Shown here: piece by piece, positions 17,438-33,286 of the stretch
How positions within the stretch are numbered: the stretch's first letter is position 1
Layout: the number at the start of each line of letters is the position of its first letter
Assembly (NCBI RefSeq): GCF_000519005.1
Contig: NZ_JAER01000006.1
Coordinates: 62,001-126,000 of the forward strand
Origin: Nocardioides sp. J54
GTDB taxonomy: Bacteria; Actinomycetota; Actinomycetes; Propionibacteriales; Nocardioidaceae
Direction: 5' to 3'
DNA length: 64,000 nt
Notes under the pieces: generated by a model
Database searches by the model: none
What the model saw: the letters and a program-made list of their open reading frames with translations, nothing else
What the model was told of the DNA's origin: nothing
Made by a program: the position numbers and the translations under genes

Positions 17438-18148
17438 ATGAACGAGACGACCCCCCTGACCACGCCAGCGGGCGCTCCGCCCGGCCCCGCGCCTTCGCGC
17501 TTCACGGCGTGGCCCCTGATGATCACGCTCTGTGGGCTGCTCGGCCTGGTCGCCCTCCTGCTGGAGGGACGGCCTGACAACAGCAGCGACTTCGACTACC
17601 CCGTGACCGCGGAGCACGTGCTCGAGATCGACCATCTGCCGTACCGGCTCTCCGGCGCGATCGGCTACGTCGTCGCGCTCCTGCTCGTCGCAGCTGCGGT
17701 GATGTGGCGGCACCGCGTCGAGCGCCGGTTCCCCGGGTCGGGCGGGGCGACGGCCGTGTCCTACGGCGTGCTGGCCACCGCCGCCCTGGTGACCCTCACG
17801 TACGGCTGGCGCGGCGCGTTGGGCGACTACCTGCCCGGCGGACCGGAGGAGGACACCTACGACACCGAGGGGCTCTACAACTACTTCGTGATGACCGACT
17901 TCAGCCCCTACATCGCCTTCGTGCCGTTGCTGGCCTCGGCGTACGGTCTGGCGTGGATGGCGTTCCACGAGCGCCTGGTCTCGCGGGGTCTCGGAGCGCT
18001 GTCGGCCGTCTTCGCCAGTGCGCTGCTGCTGGCGGTCTTCGTCACCGGCGTGCCCGGGCTTCCCGCCCTGATCGTGGTCGGTCTCATCGTCGCCGGCATC
18101 TGGCTCGCCGTGGGTCGCAGCCCGATCACGATGGAGGTCGGCCGATGA
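17438..18148 (+). CDS. Multi-span membrane protein, unknown function
   Basis: 236-residue integral membrane protein with a Pro-rich cytoplasmic start, about six hydrophobic segments (for example GLLGLVALLLEG, AIGYVVALLLVAAAVMW, GVLATAALVTLTYGW, FVPLLASAYGLAWMAF, FASALLLAVFVTGV, LIVVGLIVAGIWLAVG), and an acidic loop containing GPEEDTYDTEGLYNYFV. I recognise no family. It follows the two-component system and a shared candidate operator, and its stop overlaps the next gene by ATGA, so the two are likely co-expressed. Confidence 0.75.
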   Translation: MNETTPLTTPAGAPPGPAPSRFTAWPLMITLCGLLGLVALLLEGRPDNSSDFDYPVTAEHVLEIDHLPYRLSGAIGYVVALLLVAAAVMWRHRVERRFPGSGGATAVSYGVLATAALVTLTYGWRGALGDYLPGGPEEDTYDTEGLYNYFVMTDFSPYIAFVPLLASAYGLAWMAFHERLVSRGLGALSAVFASALLLAVFVTGVPGLPALIVVGLIVAGIWLAVGRSPITMEVGR

Positions 18149-19617
18149 GGCGCCGCATCGCCCGGACCGGCGCCATGGTGTCGGCCGCCGTGCTGGTCAC
18201 GGCCACCGCGCCCGCCCTCGCCCAGCCCGGTACCGACCCCGAGGTCCCGAGGGACACCATCGGGCCCGCGATCGCGATCACCGCCCCGGACCCGGTCTGG
18301 CAGGACTGGCACGGCGGCGCCGTCGAGCTCTCGGTCCGCGCCACCGACATCAGCGGGGTCGAGTTCGTCTCCTACACCCTCGACGGCGCCCAGTCGGGCG
18401 GCGGTTCGTTCCCCGTGTCCTCGGGCAAGGTGTCGGTCTGGGCCGACGGCGTCACCACGATCACCGTCACCGCGATCGACGGGGAGGGCAACGACGCGAC
18501 GAAGACCCACACCGTGCGGGTCGACGCGACGGACCCGACGACGCAGCTGCTGGGCGTCGCGAACGGCGCCCGGCTGGTTCGCGGCTCGCTGCACGCGCTG
18601 TTCCACAGCTGCGAGGACCTGCGCACCGGCATCGCGAGCTGCGCGACGACACCGCCCCGCACCTCGGGCGCCGGCGTCGACACCAGCACGCTCGGGCAGC
18701 ACACGATCACCCTCACCGCGACCGACAACGTCGGCCGGACGAGCACCCGCAGCCTGAGCTACACCGTCGTCGAGCCGGAGCTGCGCGTCACGCGGCCCCC
18801 CGAGGTCACCGGGCACACGGGCGCACCCCGTGTCGGGGACATCCTGCACGTCTCGGGTGCGGAGTTCGAGCCGGCCGCGGAGTCGCTGACCTACCGGTGG
18901 GTCCGGGGCGCGGAGATCGTCGCCACCGGCACGTCGTACGAGGTGACCGCTGCGGACCTGGGCCACCAGGTCGGCGTCCAGGTGACCGGGCACCGCAGCG
19001 GGCACGAGGACCTGACGTGGGGCAACCTCTACGTCGGCTGGGCAGTCGAGGGCGAGTTCACGGTCAGCGGCGTGGGGCGGCTGAGCGGGACCGCGACCGA
19101 GGGCCGCACGCTGCGAGTGACGCCGCCGGAGGTGAGCCCGACGCCGACCTCGACCACCTACGAGTGGACCGTCGGCTCACGGGTGGTCACCACCTCGGTC
19201 CCGACGCTGGCGCTGACGTCGGCGATGGTCGGCCGGCGGGTCAGCGTCCGGGTCGGCTTCCAGGCGCCGGGCCGCACCACCGCCTGGACTCCGGCGACCC
19301 TCACCGGCGAGCCGGGCGGGGCGACCCGGACCGCCGTGGTCACCGGCAAGGCCTGGAAGGTGCTGCGTCGCCCCGCCGTCACCGGCACCCCGCGGGTCGG
19401 CAAGCGCCTCGCCGTTCGCGCACCGCGGCTGTCGGGCAAGGCCCAGCGCCTGACCTACCAGTGGCTGCGCAACGGCAAGGTGATCAAGGGCGCCACCGGC
19501 ACGCGCTACGTCCTACGCACAGCCGACCGCGGCAAGCGGATCAGCGTCCGGGTCCGCGCCACGACACCGCACCGCCCGGCCACCCGCGCCACCTCCCCCG
19601 CCGTCCGCATCCGCTGA
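18145..19617 (+). CDS. Secreted multi-domain Ig-like protein
   Basis: 490-residue exported protein with a Sec signal peptide (residues 1-27, cleavage near ALA-QP). The mature part is all-beta: a bacterial Ig-like/HYR-type domain (ITAPDPVWQDW...VTAIDGEGN), a second Ig-like unit, then three repeats of the type RVG-x-x-L-V....L-T-Y-x-W-x-R-x-G-x-x-I..G-T-S/R-Y-x-V/L-T-x-A-D, common in actinobacterial surface proteins. No catalytic domain or LPXTG anchor is visible. ATG 18145 overlaps the upstream stop. It probably has an adhesive or structural extracellular role. Confidence 0.75.
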   Translation: MRRRIARTGAMVSAAVLVTATAPALAQPGTDPEVPRDTIGPAIAITAPDPVWQDWHGGAVELSVRATDISGVEFVSYTLDGAQSGGGSFPVSSGKVSVWADGVTTITVTAIDGEGNDATKTHTVRVDATDPTTQLLGVANGARLVRGSLHALFHSCEDLRTGIASCATTPPRTSGAGVDTSTLGQHTITLTATDNVGRTSTRSLSYTVVEPELRVTRPPEVTGHTGAPRVGDILHVSGAEFEPAAESLTYRWVRGAEIVATGTSYEVTAADLGHQVGVQVTGHRSGHEDLTWGNLYVGWAVEGEFTVSGVGRLSGTATEGRTLRVTPPEVSPTPTSTTYEWTVGSRVVTTSVPTLALTSAMVGRRVSVRVGFQAPGRTTAWTPATLTGEPGGATRTAVVTGKAWKVLRRPAVTGTPRVGKRLAVRAPRLSGKAQRLTYQWLRNGKVIKGATGTRYVLRTADRGKRISVRVRATTPHRPATRATSPAVRIR

Positions 19618-19637
19618 CGGCTCCCTCCCCCCAGGGC

Positions 19638-19671
19638 GAAGGCCCTCCCGACCGGCGTCGGGAGGGCCTTC
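19638..19671 (+). terminator. Terminator after Ig-like protein gene
   Basis: Perfect 15-bp stem GAAGGCCCTCCCGAC / GTCGGGAGGGCCTTC with a 4-nt loop, 20 bp past the stop at 19617. The stem and position fit an intrinsic terminator, although the following T-run is weak. Confidence 0.75.
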
Positions 19672-19732
19672 GTACGTCGTGGGCGAGTCCACGCGCGTCA
19701 CGTGGTGGCCGTTCCCGGGCGAGCGTGACCCG

Positions 19733-19813
19733 CCACTTCCTGACCGTTCCTGTTGCTTCCTGACCTTTGCAACACTCAGGAAGCGAGGGAATCACCGCTG
19801 AGGAGGTGATTCC
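19733..19813 (+). repeat. 81-nt dispersed palindromic element, copy 1
   Basis: This 81-nt unit matches the reverse complement of 42181-42261 at 76 of 81 positions with no gaps. It contains two TTCCTGACC motifs, a partly decayed palindrome around TTGCAAC, and an intact GGAATCACC..GGTGATTCC hairpin. It sits between the convergent Ig-like and rpoC genes. Together with the two terminators it accounts for nearly all of the 302-bp gap 19618-19919. Confidence 0.8.
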
Positions 19814-19846
19814 GCCCCCCCGCCGGGCGCCGCGCCCGGAACGCCC

Positions 19847-19880
19847 GAAGGCCCCCACGAGCGTGCTCGCGGGGGCCTTC
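19847..19880 (-). terminator. Terminator of the rpoBC transcript
   Basis: 16-nt arms GAAGGCCCCCACGAGC / GCTCGCGGGGGCCTTC with one mismatch and a 2-nt centre, about 40 bp after the rpoC stop codon on the minus strand. It is strong enough to end transcription in either direction. Confidence 0.75.
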
Positions 19881-19919
19881 GGCTGGTTGACCCGGTCTCG
19901 GACCGGGACCTGGCTTCGC

Positions 19920-23801
<3,882 letters not shown>

Positions 23802-23853
23802 GGTGGCTGATGTCCTTCGTTAGTTCTTGAAAGTGAGGCTGGGGACTGAGGGA

Positions 23854-23885
23854 GGCGGTACGACGCCCGGGGGCGTCGTACCGCC
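23854..23885 (-). other. Perfect 15-bp hairpin in the rpoB-rpoC spacer
   Basis: Arms GGCGGTACGACGCCC and GGGCGTCGTACCGCC with only 2 nt between them, just after the rpoB stop (23893) and 53 bp before the rpoC start. There is no U-run, so full termination is unlikely. RNA processing, stability control or partial attenuation between the two subunit genes is possible. Confidence 0.75.
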
Positions 23886-23892
23886 GTCGCGC

Positions 23893-27402
<3,510 letters not shown>

Positions 27403-27716
27403 GAGTTGTCCTTCGACGGGTTCGACTCTTCGAGAAGCGCCCTGCCCACCACGTCATCGGCCACCGGGCAGGCCGAAGCGCATCTGAGGGCAGGCGCAAG
27501 GAGCCACGATACCTGATATGGGCGCGCTCCACAATGCCGGCTGCGTCTCTCCTCGCAGTCGCGGAGCCGATCGCCTCACTTCCGTCGATCCGGTGCCGCC
27601 GATCATGCGTCGCCCGACCGGGCGAGGTCAAGGGCGCCACGCCCGGCCCGGGGTGTGAGCGATCGCACCGCAGGTGCGGTACGGCGCCCGGGCAGCCGGG
27701 CCGGCCGAGTAGCGGA
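27403..27716 (-). other. rpoB leader / mce operon 3' spacer
   Basis: This 314-bp gap holds no credible gene. It contains GC-rich hairpins at the end of the Mce operon (for example CGCACC-gca-GGTGCG near 27663-27678), the rpoB promoter at 27506-27534, and a ~100-nt rpoB leader. I see no recognisable riboswitch. Confidence 0.55.
27506..27534 (-). promoter_or_regulatory. rpoB: rpoB promoter (SigA-type)
   Basis: On the minus strand, TTGTGG (27529-27534) and TATCGT (27506-27511) are separated by exactly 17 bp, about 105 bp upstream of the rpoB start. The local A/T-richness stands out in a very GC-rich region. Confidence 0.6.
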
Positions 27717-28655
27717 TCAGCCGGGACGGTCGCAGTTGGAGTCGACGCAGACGTCGTCGACGAGCCAGCTCTGCGAGCTGCCGGACTCGCGGACCATGGC
27801 CAGGGAGACCCACATCCGCAGCGGGGTCTGACGGACCTCGTTGCGGGTGCTCTCCTGGACGAGGAAGACCATGACCGTCGCGTTGCGGCCGTCGCGGCTG
27901 AGCCGGGTCAGGGCGACGGCCTCGGCCCGGGCCTGGACCACCAGCTTCTGGTCGGCGGCGTCCTTCGCGATGTCGGGCCAGCCCTTGGCCTGCTTCGCGC
28001 CGAGCTCGGGGGTGACGTGCTGCTGGACCCGCTCGAGGTCGGCGTCCATGGTCTCGTAGTTGTACGAGAACACCTCGCCCACCAGCCGCTCGGCGGCGGA
28101 CTCGACCGAGCGCGCGGACTCCTGGAAGCGCTGGTTGGCCGCGGCGACCTCCGCCGGGGAGTCGTCGCTGAAGAGCTTGCCGCCGGGCTGGAGCAGCAGC
28201 ACGACGGCGAGCACGAGGGAGACCACGGCCGCGACACCGGCGGCGCCGAGCGCCCAGCCGGGAGGGCCGGCCGGCTCTGCCTGCTGCTTCGTCGTGGCAG
28301 CGGGCTCGCGGGCCGGGGCCGCACGCGTCGGGACGGCCTCGTCCTGGCCGCGGGCCTCGCCCTCCGCGTCGTCGGCAGCGTCGTCGGCAGCGTCGTCGGC
28401 AGCGTCGTCGGGCGCGTGCTTGGTCAGCACGACCGGGGCCCCGGCCGGCTCGTCGGCGTCACGGGCGGCAGCCAGCTCGGCGTCGTACGCCGCGCGCTTG
28501 TCGGCGTCGAGGAGCACGGCGGCGGCGTCGTTGAACGCGCGGAACCGCCGGTCGGTCGGGTCGAGGTCGGCGACCGCGGCCTTCCAGGCGCCGCGGATCT
28601 CGTCGGCGGAGGCGGTCTCGTCGACGTTGAGGATGTCGTAGAGGTTCGCGCTCAC
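27717..28655 (-). CDS. Mce-associated membrane protein with degenerate J-like domain
   Basis: 312-residue protein at the 3' end of the Mce operon. Residues 1-60 resemble a DnaJ J-domain (LYDILNVDETASADEIRGAW...FNDAAAVLLDADKRAAYD), but the HPD tripeptide essential for DnaK stimulation is replaced by LDP. An Ala/Asp linker follows, encoded by four 12-bp repeats, then one membrane helix (~150-172) and a Mce-associated (SnoaL/NTF2-like) extracytoplasmic domain. GTG 28655 overlaps the upstream stop. It probably stabilises or assembles the Mce complex rather than acting as a true co-chaperone. Confidence 0.8.
   Translation of the reverse strand: MSANLYDILNVDETASADEIRGAWKAAVADLDPTDRRFRAFNDAAAVLLDADKRAAYDAELAAARDADEPAGAPVVLTKHAPDDAADDAADDAADDAEGEARGQDEAVPTRAAPAREPAATTKQQAEPAGPPGWALGAAGVAAVVSLVLAVVLLLQPGGKLFSDDSPAEVAAANQRFQESARSVESAAERLVGEVFSYNYETMDADLERVQQHVTPELGAKQAKGWPDIAKDAADQKLVVQARAEAVALTRLSRDGRNATVMVFLVQESTRNEVRQTPLRMWVSLAMVRESGSSQSWLVDDVCVDSNCDRPG
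28366..28413. repeat. 12-bp tandem repeat inside J-like Mce-associated gene
   Basis: Four consecutive units of GCGTCGTCGGCA (the last ending GGC) encode Asp-Asp-Ala-Ala repeats in the linker between the J-like domain and the membrane helix. Being a multiple of three, copy-number change would alter linker length without a frameshift. Confidence 0.85.
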
Positions 28656-29437
28656 TGCTCGCCGCCCTCCTCGTCCGCGCCGCCGGACTGCCCGGCGCCG
28701 GACTCCTCGGTGGCCGGAGCGTCCGGGGTGACGTCCTGGCCCGGCGCGCCCGAGGGCGACTGGCCCGGGTCGGGGACGGCGTCCTGCGAAGTCGAGCTGG
28801 CGAACGACGGCAGGCCGTCGTCGACGTCGTCGAGGTCGTCGACGACCCAGCTGCCGCTGATCTTGACCAGCGTCACCTCGTAGCGGAAGCGCTGCGGCTC
28901 GAAGTCGACGCGCTCCTCGTCGTCCTCGCCGCTGGGGTACGACGACCGGACCTCGGCGCCGACGAGCACGGTCGCGGAGTCGGAGTCGATCGCGGAGATC
29001 CCGATGCCGTAGACCGTGGCCGCGCGGTCGATGCCGGTCTCGGCGACCGCCTTCTCGGCGATGGCCAGGTTCTCCTCGAACGCGGCACGGAACTTGGCGG
29101 TCATCAGCTCGCCGACGGCGCGGTACTCCGGCATCTGCCCGGAGTCCTCGAGCTGGTCGGGGCCGTAGGTGTTGAAGCGCTGCACGAAGGTGCGGGCCGC
29201 GGCCAGCACCTCCTCGCGGTCGCGGGTGGGGTCCTCCGGCGGGTCGAAGACCGAGGAGACGCGGTCACCGAGGCTGGAGCCCGCGCCATTGCCGAAGACC
29301 ACCAGGGCCGACACGGTCAGCCCGGCGACGCACAGGCCGACGAGCGCGGCGAGGACGGCCCAGCGCGTGCGGGCAGCACGGGCTGCGCCCGTCGTCCCCT
29401 CCGTCTTCTGGTCGTCCGCCTTGCCGTCCGCGGTCAC
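28652..29437 (-). CDS. Mce-associated membrane protein (Mas type)
   Basis: 261-residue bitopic protein: a hydrophilic N-terminus, one membrane helix (WAVLAALVGLCVAGLTVSALVVF), then an extracytoplasmic alpha/beta domain of the Mce-associated family (REEVLAAARTFVQRFNTYGPDQL...), and a Gly/Pro/Asp/Glu-rich C-terminal tail. GTG 29437 is chosen because it forms a 4-nt GTGA overlap with the mceF stop, the same coupling used along this operon. In mycobacteria such proteins stabilise Mce complexes. Confidence 0.85.
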   Translation of the reverse strand: MTADGKADDQKTEGTTGAARAARTRWAVLAALVGLCVAGLTVSALVVFGNGAGSSLGDRVSSVFDPPEDPTRDREEVLAAARTFVQRFNTYGPDQLEDSGQMPEYRAVGELMTAKFRAAFEENLAIAEKAVAETGIDRAATVYGIGISAIDSDSATVLVGAEVRSSYPSGEDDEERVDFEPQRFRYEVTLVKISGSWVVDDLDDVDDGLPSFASSTSQDAVPDPGQSPSGAPGQDVTPDAPATEESGAGQSGGADEEGGEQ

Positions 29438-30729
29438 CGGCTCGCGTTGAGCATCGGTTGGACGTACAGCCACTTCCACGAGTCCTCTCCGAGCGTCGGA
29501 GGGGCCACGTTACCCCGGTCGCTCGAGGCGCCCTCGGGGACGTCCCAGGTCACGTCGCCGGTCTCCTCGTCGACCCGGACGGCGATGTCGTAGCGGGTGC
29601 CGCCGGGTGCCACGCGCTGCAGGTTCTGCAGACCGCGGGGGTTGGACTTGGTGATCGGCTCGGTGCAGCCGACGTCGTGGGGCATGGGCAGGTCGCCGCG
29701 GTCCGACTCCGGGTTGCGGCGCTCCTTGACGTAGCCCTCGTAGCAGATCTTCGGCAGCGTGTTGAGGATGAGGCCGAAGTGCACGTCCCAGTAGCCGCTG
29801 CCGCCCTGGGCGACCGACTTCTTGCCGACGACGACCTGGCCGGCGCCGACGGCGTACGGGTAGACGACGAGCATCTGCCGCAGGCCGGGCAGGTGGCGGA
29901 CCACGACCCGACCGGTGGTGACGAGGTTGGCGAGCAGCTCGCTGAGCTCGACGCCGTTCTGCTCGAGGAAGGTGCGCAGCTGGGTGGCGGCCACGGAGCC
30001 GGAGTCGATCACCTTGCGCAGGTCCTTGTCGGCGCCCGCGAGCGACGACGAGAACGCCGAGAGCTGGCTGGCGAAGGCACGCAGCGACGTCTGGGTGGCG
30101 AGCTGGCCGCGGAGCACGGTGTTGCTGTCGCGGATCAGCGCGGTGGTGACGTCGAAGTTCTCGTCCGCGGTCTCGATGAACGAGTTGCCGGTGTCGATGA
30201 TCCGCTGGAGGTCCTGTCCGGTGCCGGCGAAGGCCTTGCCGAGCTCCTCGACCGTGGTGGAGAGGGCCTCGCGGTCGACGCTGGCGACGGTCGCCGACAG
30301 GTCGCCGAGGAGCTTCTCGGTGGCGATCGGCGTGGCGACGTCCTCGATCTCGGAACCCTCGGCGAGGTAGGGCTCGCCGTCGCTCTGCGGCTGGAGCTCG
30401 ACGTACTGCTCGCCGACCGCGGAGCGGTTGCCGACCAGGGCGATGGTGTCGCTCGGGATCTCGTCCCACTTCTTGTCGATCTCGAGGGCGACGTCGACGC
30501 CGTCGGAGGTGAGGGTCAGTTCGCCGACCTCGCCGATCCCGACGCCGCGGTAGGTGACCTCGGCGCCGGTGAAGATGCCGCCGGAGTCGGGGTAGTGCGC
30601 GATCACGGTGTAGGAGCGGTCGATGACGACGCGGTCGAGCTGCGCGTAGCGCGCGCCGACGTAGGTCACGCCGAGCAGCGTGATCATCGCGAAGATGAGC
30701 AGCTGGATGCGGGTGCGACGGGTGATCAC
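29434..30729 (-). CDS. mceF: Mce family protein, sixth subunit (MceF)
   Basis: 431 residues: an N-terminal membrane anchor (QLLIFAMITLLGVTYVGARYAQL), an MCE domain (residues ~35-115, with GGIFTGAEVTYRGVGIGEVGEL), a long helical region, and a Pro/Ser-rich tail. MCE subunits form hetero-hexameric periplasmic tunnels that shuttle lipids to the YrbE permease. The GTG 30729 start overlaps the mceE stop. Unlike mycobacterial MceE it has no lipobox. Confidence 0.9.
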   Translation of the reverse strand: MITRRTRIQLLIFAMITLLGVTYVGARYAQLDRVVIDRSYTVIAHYPDSGGIFTGAEVTYRGVGIGEVGELTLTSDGVDVALEIDKKWDEIPSDTIALVGNRSAVGEQYVELQPQSDGEPYLAEGSEIEDVATPIATEKLLGDLSATVASVDREALSTTVEELGKAFAGTGQDLQRIIDTGNSFIETADENFDVTTALIRDSNTVLRGQLATQTSLRAFASQLSAFSSSLAGADKDLRKVIDSGSVAATQLRTFLEQNGVELSELLANLVTTGRVVVRHLPGLRQMLVVYPYAVGAGQVVVGKKSVAQGGSGYWDVHFGLILNTLPKICYEGYVKERRNPESDRGDLPMPHDVGCTEPITKSNPRGLQNLQRVAPGGTRYDIAVRVDEETGDVTWDVPEGASSDRGNVAPPTLGEDSWKWLYVQPMLNASR

Positions 30730-32153
30730 CGGCTCACGCTCCGTCCGTCGTCCGAGGCCCGCAACGGGGCGGAGTAGACGTCCACGAGGTCCGTGTCGTA
30801 CTGCTCGTCGAAGTCACGCCACATCTTGCTGGCGTCCTCGGACATGCCCGGCCGTGGCCGGTTGAGGCCGCCGCCCTTGAGGGCGTTGCCGAGCACGTTG
30901 CCGAGCAGGTCGCCCGACGCCCGGGTGCCGGAGGTGCCGGTCCGGCCACTGCCGCAGAGGATCTTGACCGCGTCGCAGATGTTGTCGAGCAGGTAGCCCG
31001 GCAGCTTGAGGCACTCGGTCGGGTTCGGCGGGGTCCGCAGGCACTTCTGCAGGGTCTGGGTGACGCCGTTGCACAGCGTCTTGAGGTCCACCAGCACGTC
31101 GAGCGGCAGGTCGGGCAGCTCGTTGATCGGGATGCAGGCGATGTCCGGCAGCACCAGGTTGCCGAGGTCGAGCTGCAGGTCGACCGACAGGTTGACGTAG
31201 TCGCCCATGTGCAGGTTGCGGGCGGTCTGCGGGTTGCGGCCCACGGCGTCGTCGACGAACGGGTAGGTCAGGAAGGTGCTGAAGCCCGTCGCGAAGTTGT
31301 CGCCGGACGCCGCGATCTGGGTGAGGATCGGGTCGAGCTGCCTGAGCGTGGTGATCGTCGACTGCTTGGTCGTGTTGATCACCCGCACACCGACGTCGCT
31401 GAGCTTCGTCAGGCCGTCGAGCATCGACACCAGGTCCTCGCGCTGCCGGTCGAGCGAGTCGAGCGCGCTCGGCAGCTCCTCGAGGGCGAGGTCGATGCTG
31501 TCCTGGTGCTCGCGGGCGCTGATCGCCAGGCGGTTGACCGACTCGATGGCGTTGACGATGTCGCCCTTGCGCTCGTCGAGGCGCCGCACCAGCGACTCCA
31601 CCTGGGTCAGGACCGACTTCGCGGAGTCCTCGCGGCCGTCGAGGGCCAGGTTGAGCTCCGAGGCGATGGTCTTGATCTGGGCCACGCCACCGCCGTTGAG
31701 GACCAGGCTGAGCGCGCCCAGCACCTCCTCGACCTCGGGGTTGCGGCCGCCCTTCTCGATGACGTCGCCGTCGTCGAGGCGTCCCTCGCCGCCGCCCGAG
31801 GGCGCGGCCAGGGACACGAACTTCTCACCCAGCAGGCTGGTCTGGCGGATCGAGGCGATCGGCTGGTCGGGCAGGTCGACGTCGTTGCGGAGCTCGAGCT
31901 CGACCACCGCCTGGTAGCCGTCGAGGTCCACGTCGACGACCTGGCCGACGGTGACGTCGTTGACCTTGACCGAGGACTTCGGCACGAGGTCGAGGACGTC
32001 GTCGAAGCGGACGGTCACCGTGATCGGGTCGCTGCCGACGTCGGCGCCACCGGGTAGCGGCAGCTGGTAGACGTCGAAGTCACAACCGGTCAGCGCGACC
32101 ATGCCGACGAGGGTGGCGGCCACGACGCGGGCGCGGGAGCGCAGGCGCTTCAT
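30726..32153 (-). CDS. mceE: Mce family lipoprotein (MceE/LprN-type)
   Basis: 475-residue lipoprotein with lipobox ALTGC (Cys about residue 24), an MCE domain (DPITVTVRFDDVLDLVPKSSVKVNDVTVGQVVDVDL), a helical stalk and a Cys-containing C-terminal region (CLRTPPNPTECLKL). This is the lipid-anchored member of the six-subunit set, equivalent to LprK/LprN in mycobacteria. ATG 32153 overlaps the mceD stop (ATGA). Confidence 0.92.
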   Translation of the reverse strand: MKRLRSRARVVAATLVGMVALTGCDFDVYQLPLPGGADVGSDPITVTVRFDDVLDLVPKSSVKVNDVTVGQVVDVDLDGYQAVVELELRNDVDLPDQPIASIRQTSLLGEKFVSLAAPSGGGEGRLDDGDVIEKGGRNPEVEEVLGALSLVLNGGGVAQIKTIASELNLALDGREDSAKSVLTQVESLVRRLDERKGDIVNAIESVNRLAISAREHQDSIDLALEELPSALDSLDRQREDLVSMLDGLTKLSDVGVRVINTTKQSTITTLRQLDPILTQIAASGDNFATGFSTFLTYPFVDDAVGRNPQTARNLHMGDYVNLSVDLQLDLGNLVLPDIACIPINELPDLPLDVLVDLKTLCNGVTQTLQKCLRTPPNPTECLKLPGYLLDNICDAVKILCGSGRTGTSGTRASGDLLGNVLGNALKGGGLNRPRPGMSEDASKMWRDFDEQYDTDLVDVYSAPLRASDDGRSVSR

Positions 32154-33286
32154 CGGTCACCTCCCACCAGGCCGAAGAGGGTCGGGTCGTAGGGCTGCGA
32201 GAACGCGGAGCCGGTGCCGAACGGTGCGCCGCGCGGCAGCAGGGTCCCGATCAGGTTGCACAGCTCGCCCTTCGGGTCGTTCGCCGACACCAGGGTGCAC
32301 AGCACCGTCTTCGGGTTGGACGTGAGCTCGTGCACCAGGTTGCCGATGTTGGCGTTGGCGTCGAGCGTGCCGTTCTTGGGGTTGTAGGTGTGGTAGAGGT
32401 TCGTCAGCGCGAGCGGGCCGGCGCGCAGCAGCTCGTCGAGGTTCTCGCGCTGGCGCACCAGCACCTTGGCGACCCGGTTGACGTCGCGGATGTTGCGGCC
32501 GAGCACGGCGCGGTTGGTCTTCACGAAGGTCGCGACCTCGCCGAGCGCCGTACCGAGGTTCGACAGCGCCGAGGTCAGCTCCTGGCGCTCGTCGGCGAGC
32601 AGGCCCGAGACGTCGCCCAGCGACTTGTTGAAGTCGCGGACGGTCTGGTCGTTGTCGGCCAGGGTCTTGATGAAGCTCTCGAGCTGCGCGGCGGAGTCGA
32701 ACAGCTCTTCCTTGTTGTTGTCGAGGGTGTCGCTGAGCCGGCCGAAGTCCTTGATGGTCTGGCGGAACTGCTCGCCCTGGCCGCCGAAGTTCTTCGCGGT
32801 CTGCTCGAGCAGGTCGGTCAGCGCGCCCTCCTTGTTGGCGCCCTCCGGGCCGAGCGCGACCGTGAGCTTGTCGATGCTGGAGTAGATCTCGTCCAGCTCG
32901 AGCGGGATCGCGGTGCGGTCGGCCTTGATGACGGTGTTGTCCGCCATCACGGTGTCACCGTCCTCGTAGGCCGGCGTGAGCTGGATGTAGCGGTCGCCGA
33001 CGACGGACGGGGAGACGATCACCGCCTGGGCGTCCTGCGGCACGTCGACGTCGCTGTCGTAGGTCATCACGACCTTGACCTGGGTGCCCTCGGGCACGAC
33101 CTCCTCGACCTTGCCGATCGCGACCCCGAGCACACGGACCTCGGAGCCCTCGTAGACCGACACCGCACGCGGGAAGTACGCCGTCACGGTCTTGGCGTCG
33201 CCGGCACCGCCGATCATCCACACCACGCCGGCGGCCAGCAGCAGCACGACCACGGCCACGGGCAGGAGACGTCGCAGGTCGCTCAT
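32150..33286 (-). CDS. mceD: Mce family protein (MceD)
   Basis: 378 residues. An N-terminal membrane anchor (LLPVAVVVLLLAAGVVWMI) is followed by an MCE domain (AVSVYEGSEVRVLGVAIGKVEEV...SPSVVGDRYIQLTPAY) and a long predicted coiled-coil region between residues ~130 and 300 that builds the tunnel needle. Start ATG 33286 shares one base with the mceC stop (TGATG). It is the fourth MCE subunit in operon order. Confidence 0.9.
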   Translation of the reverse strand: MSDLRRLLPVAVVVLLLAAGVVWMIGGAGDAKTVTAYFPRAVSVYEGSEVRVLGVAIGKVEEVVPEGTQVKVVMTYDSDVDVPQDAQAVIVSPSVVGDRYIQLTPAYEDGDTVMADNTVIKADRTAIPLELDEIYSSIDKLTVALGPEGANKEGALTDLLEQTAKNFGGQGEQFRQTIKDFGRLSDTLDNNKEELFDSAAQLESFIKTLADNDQTVRDFNKSLGDVSGLLADERQELTSALSNLGTALGEVATFVKTNRAVLGRNIRDVNRVAKVLVRQRENLDELLRAGPLALTNLYHTYNPKNGTLDANANIGNLVHELTSNPKTVLCTLVSANDPKGELCNLIGTLLPRGAPFGTGSAFSQPYDPTLFGLVGGDR

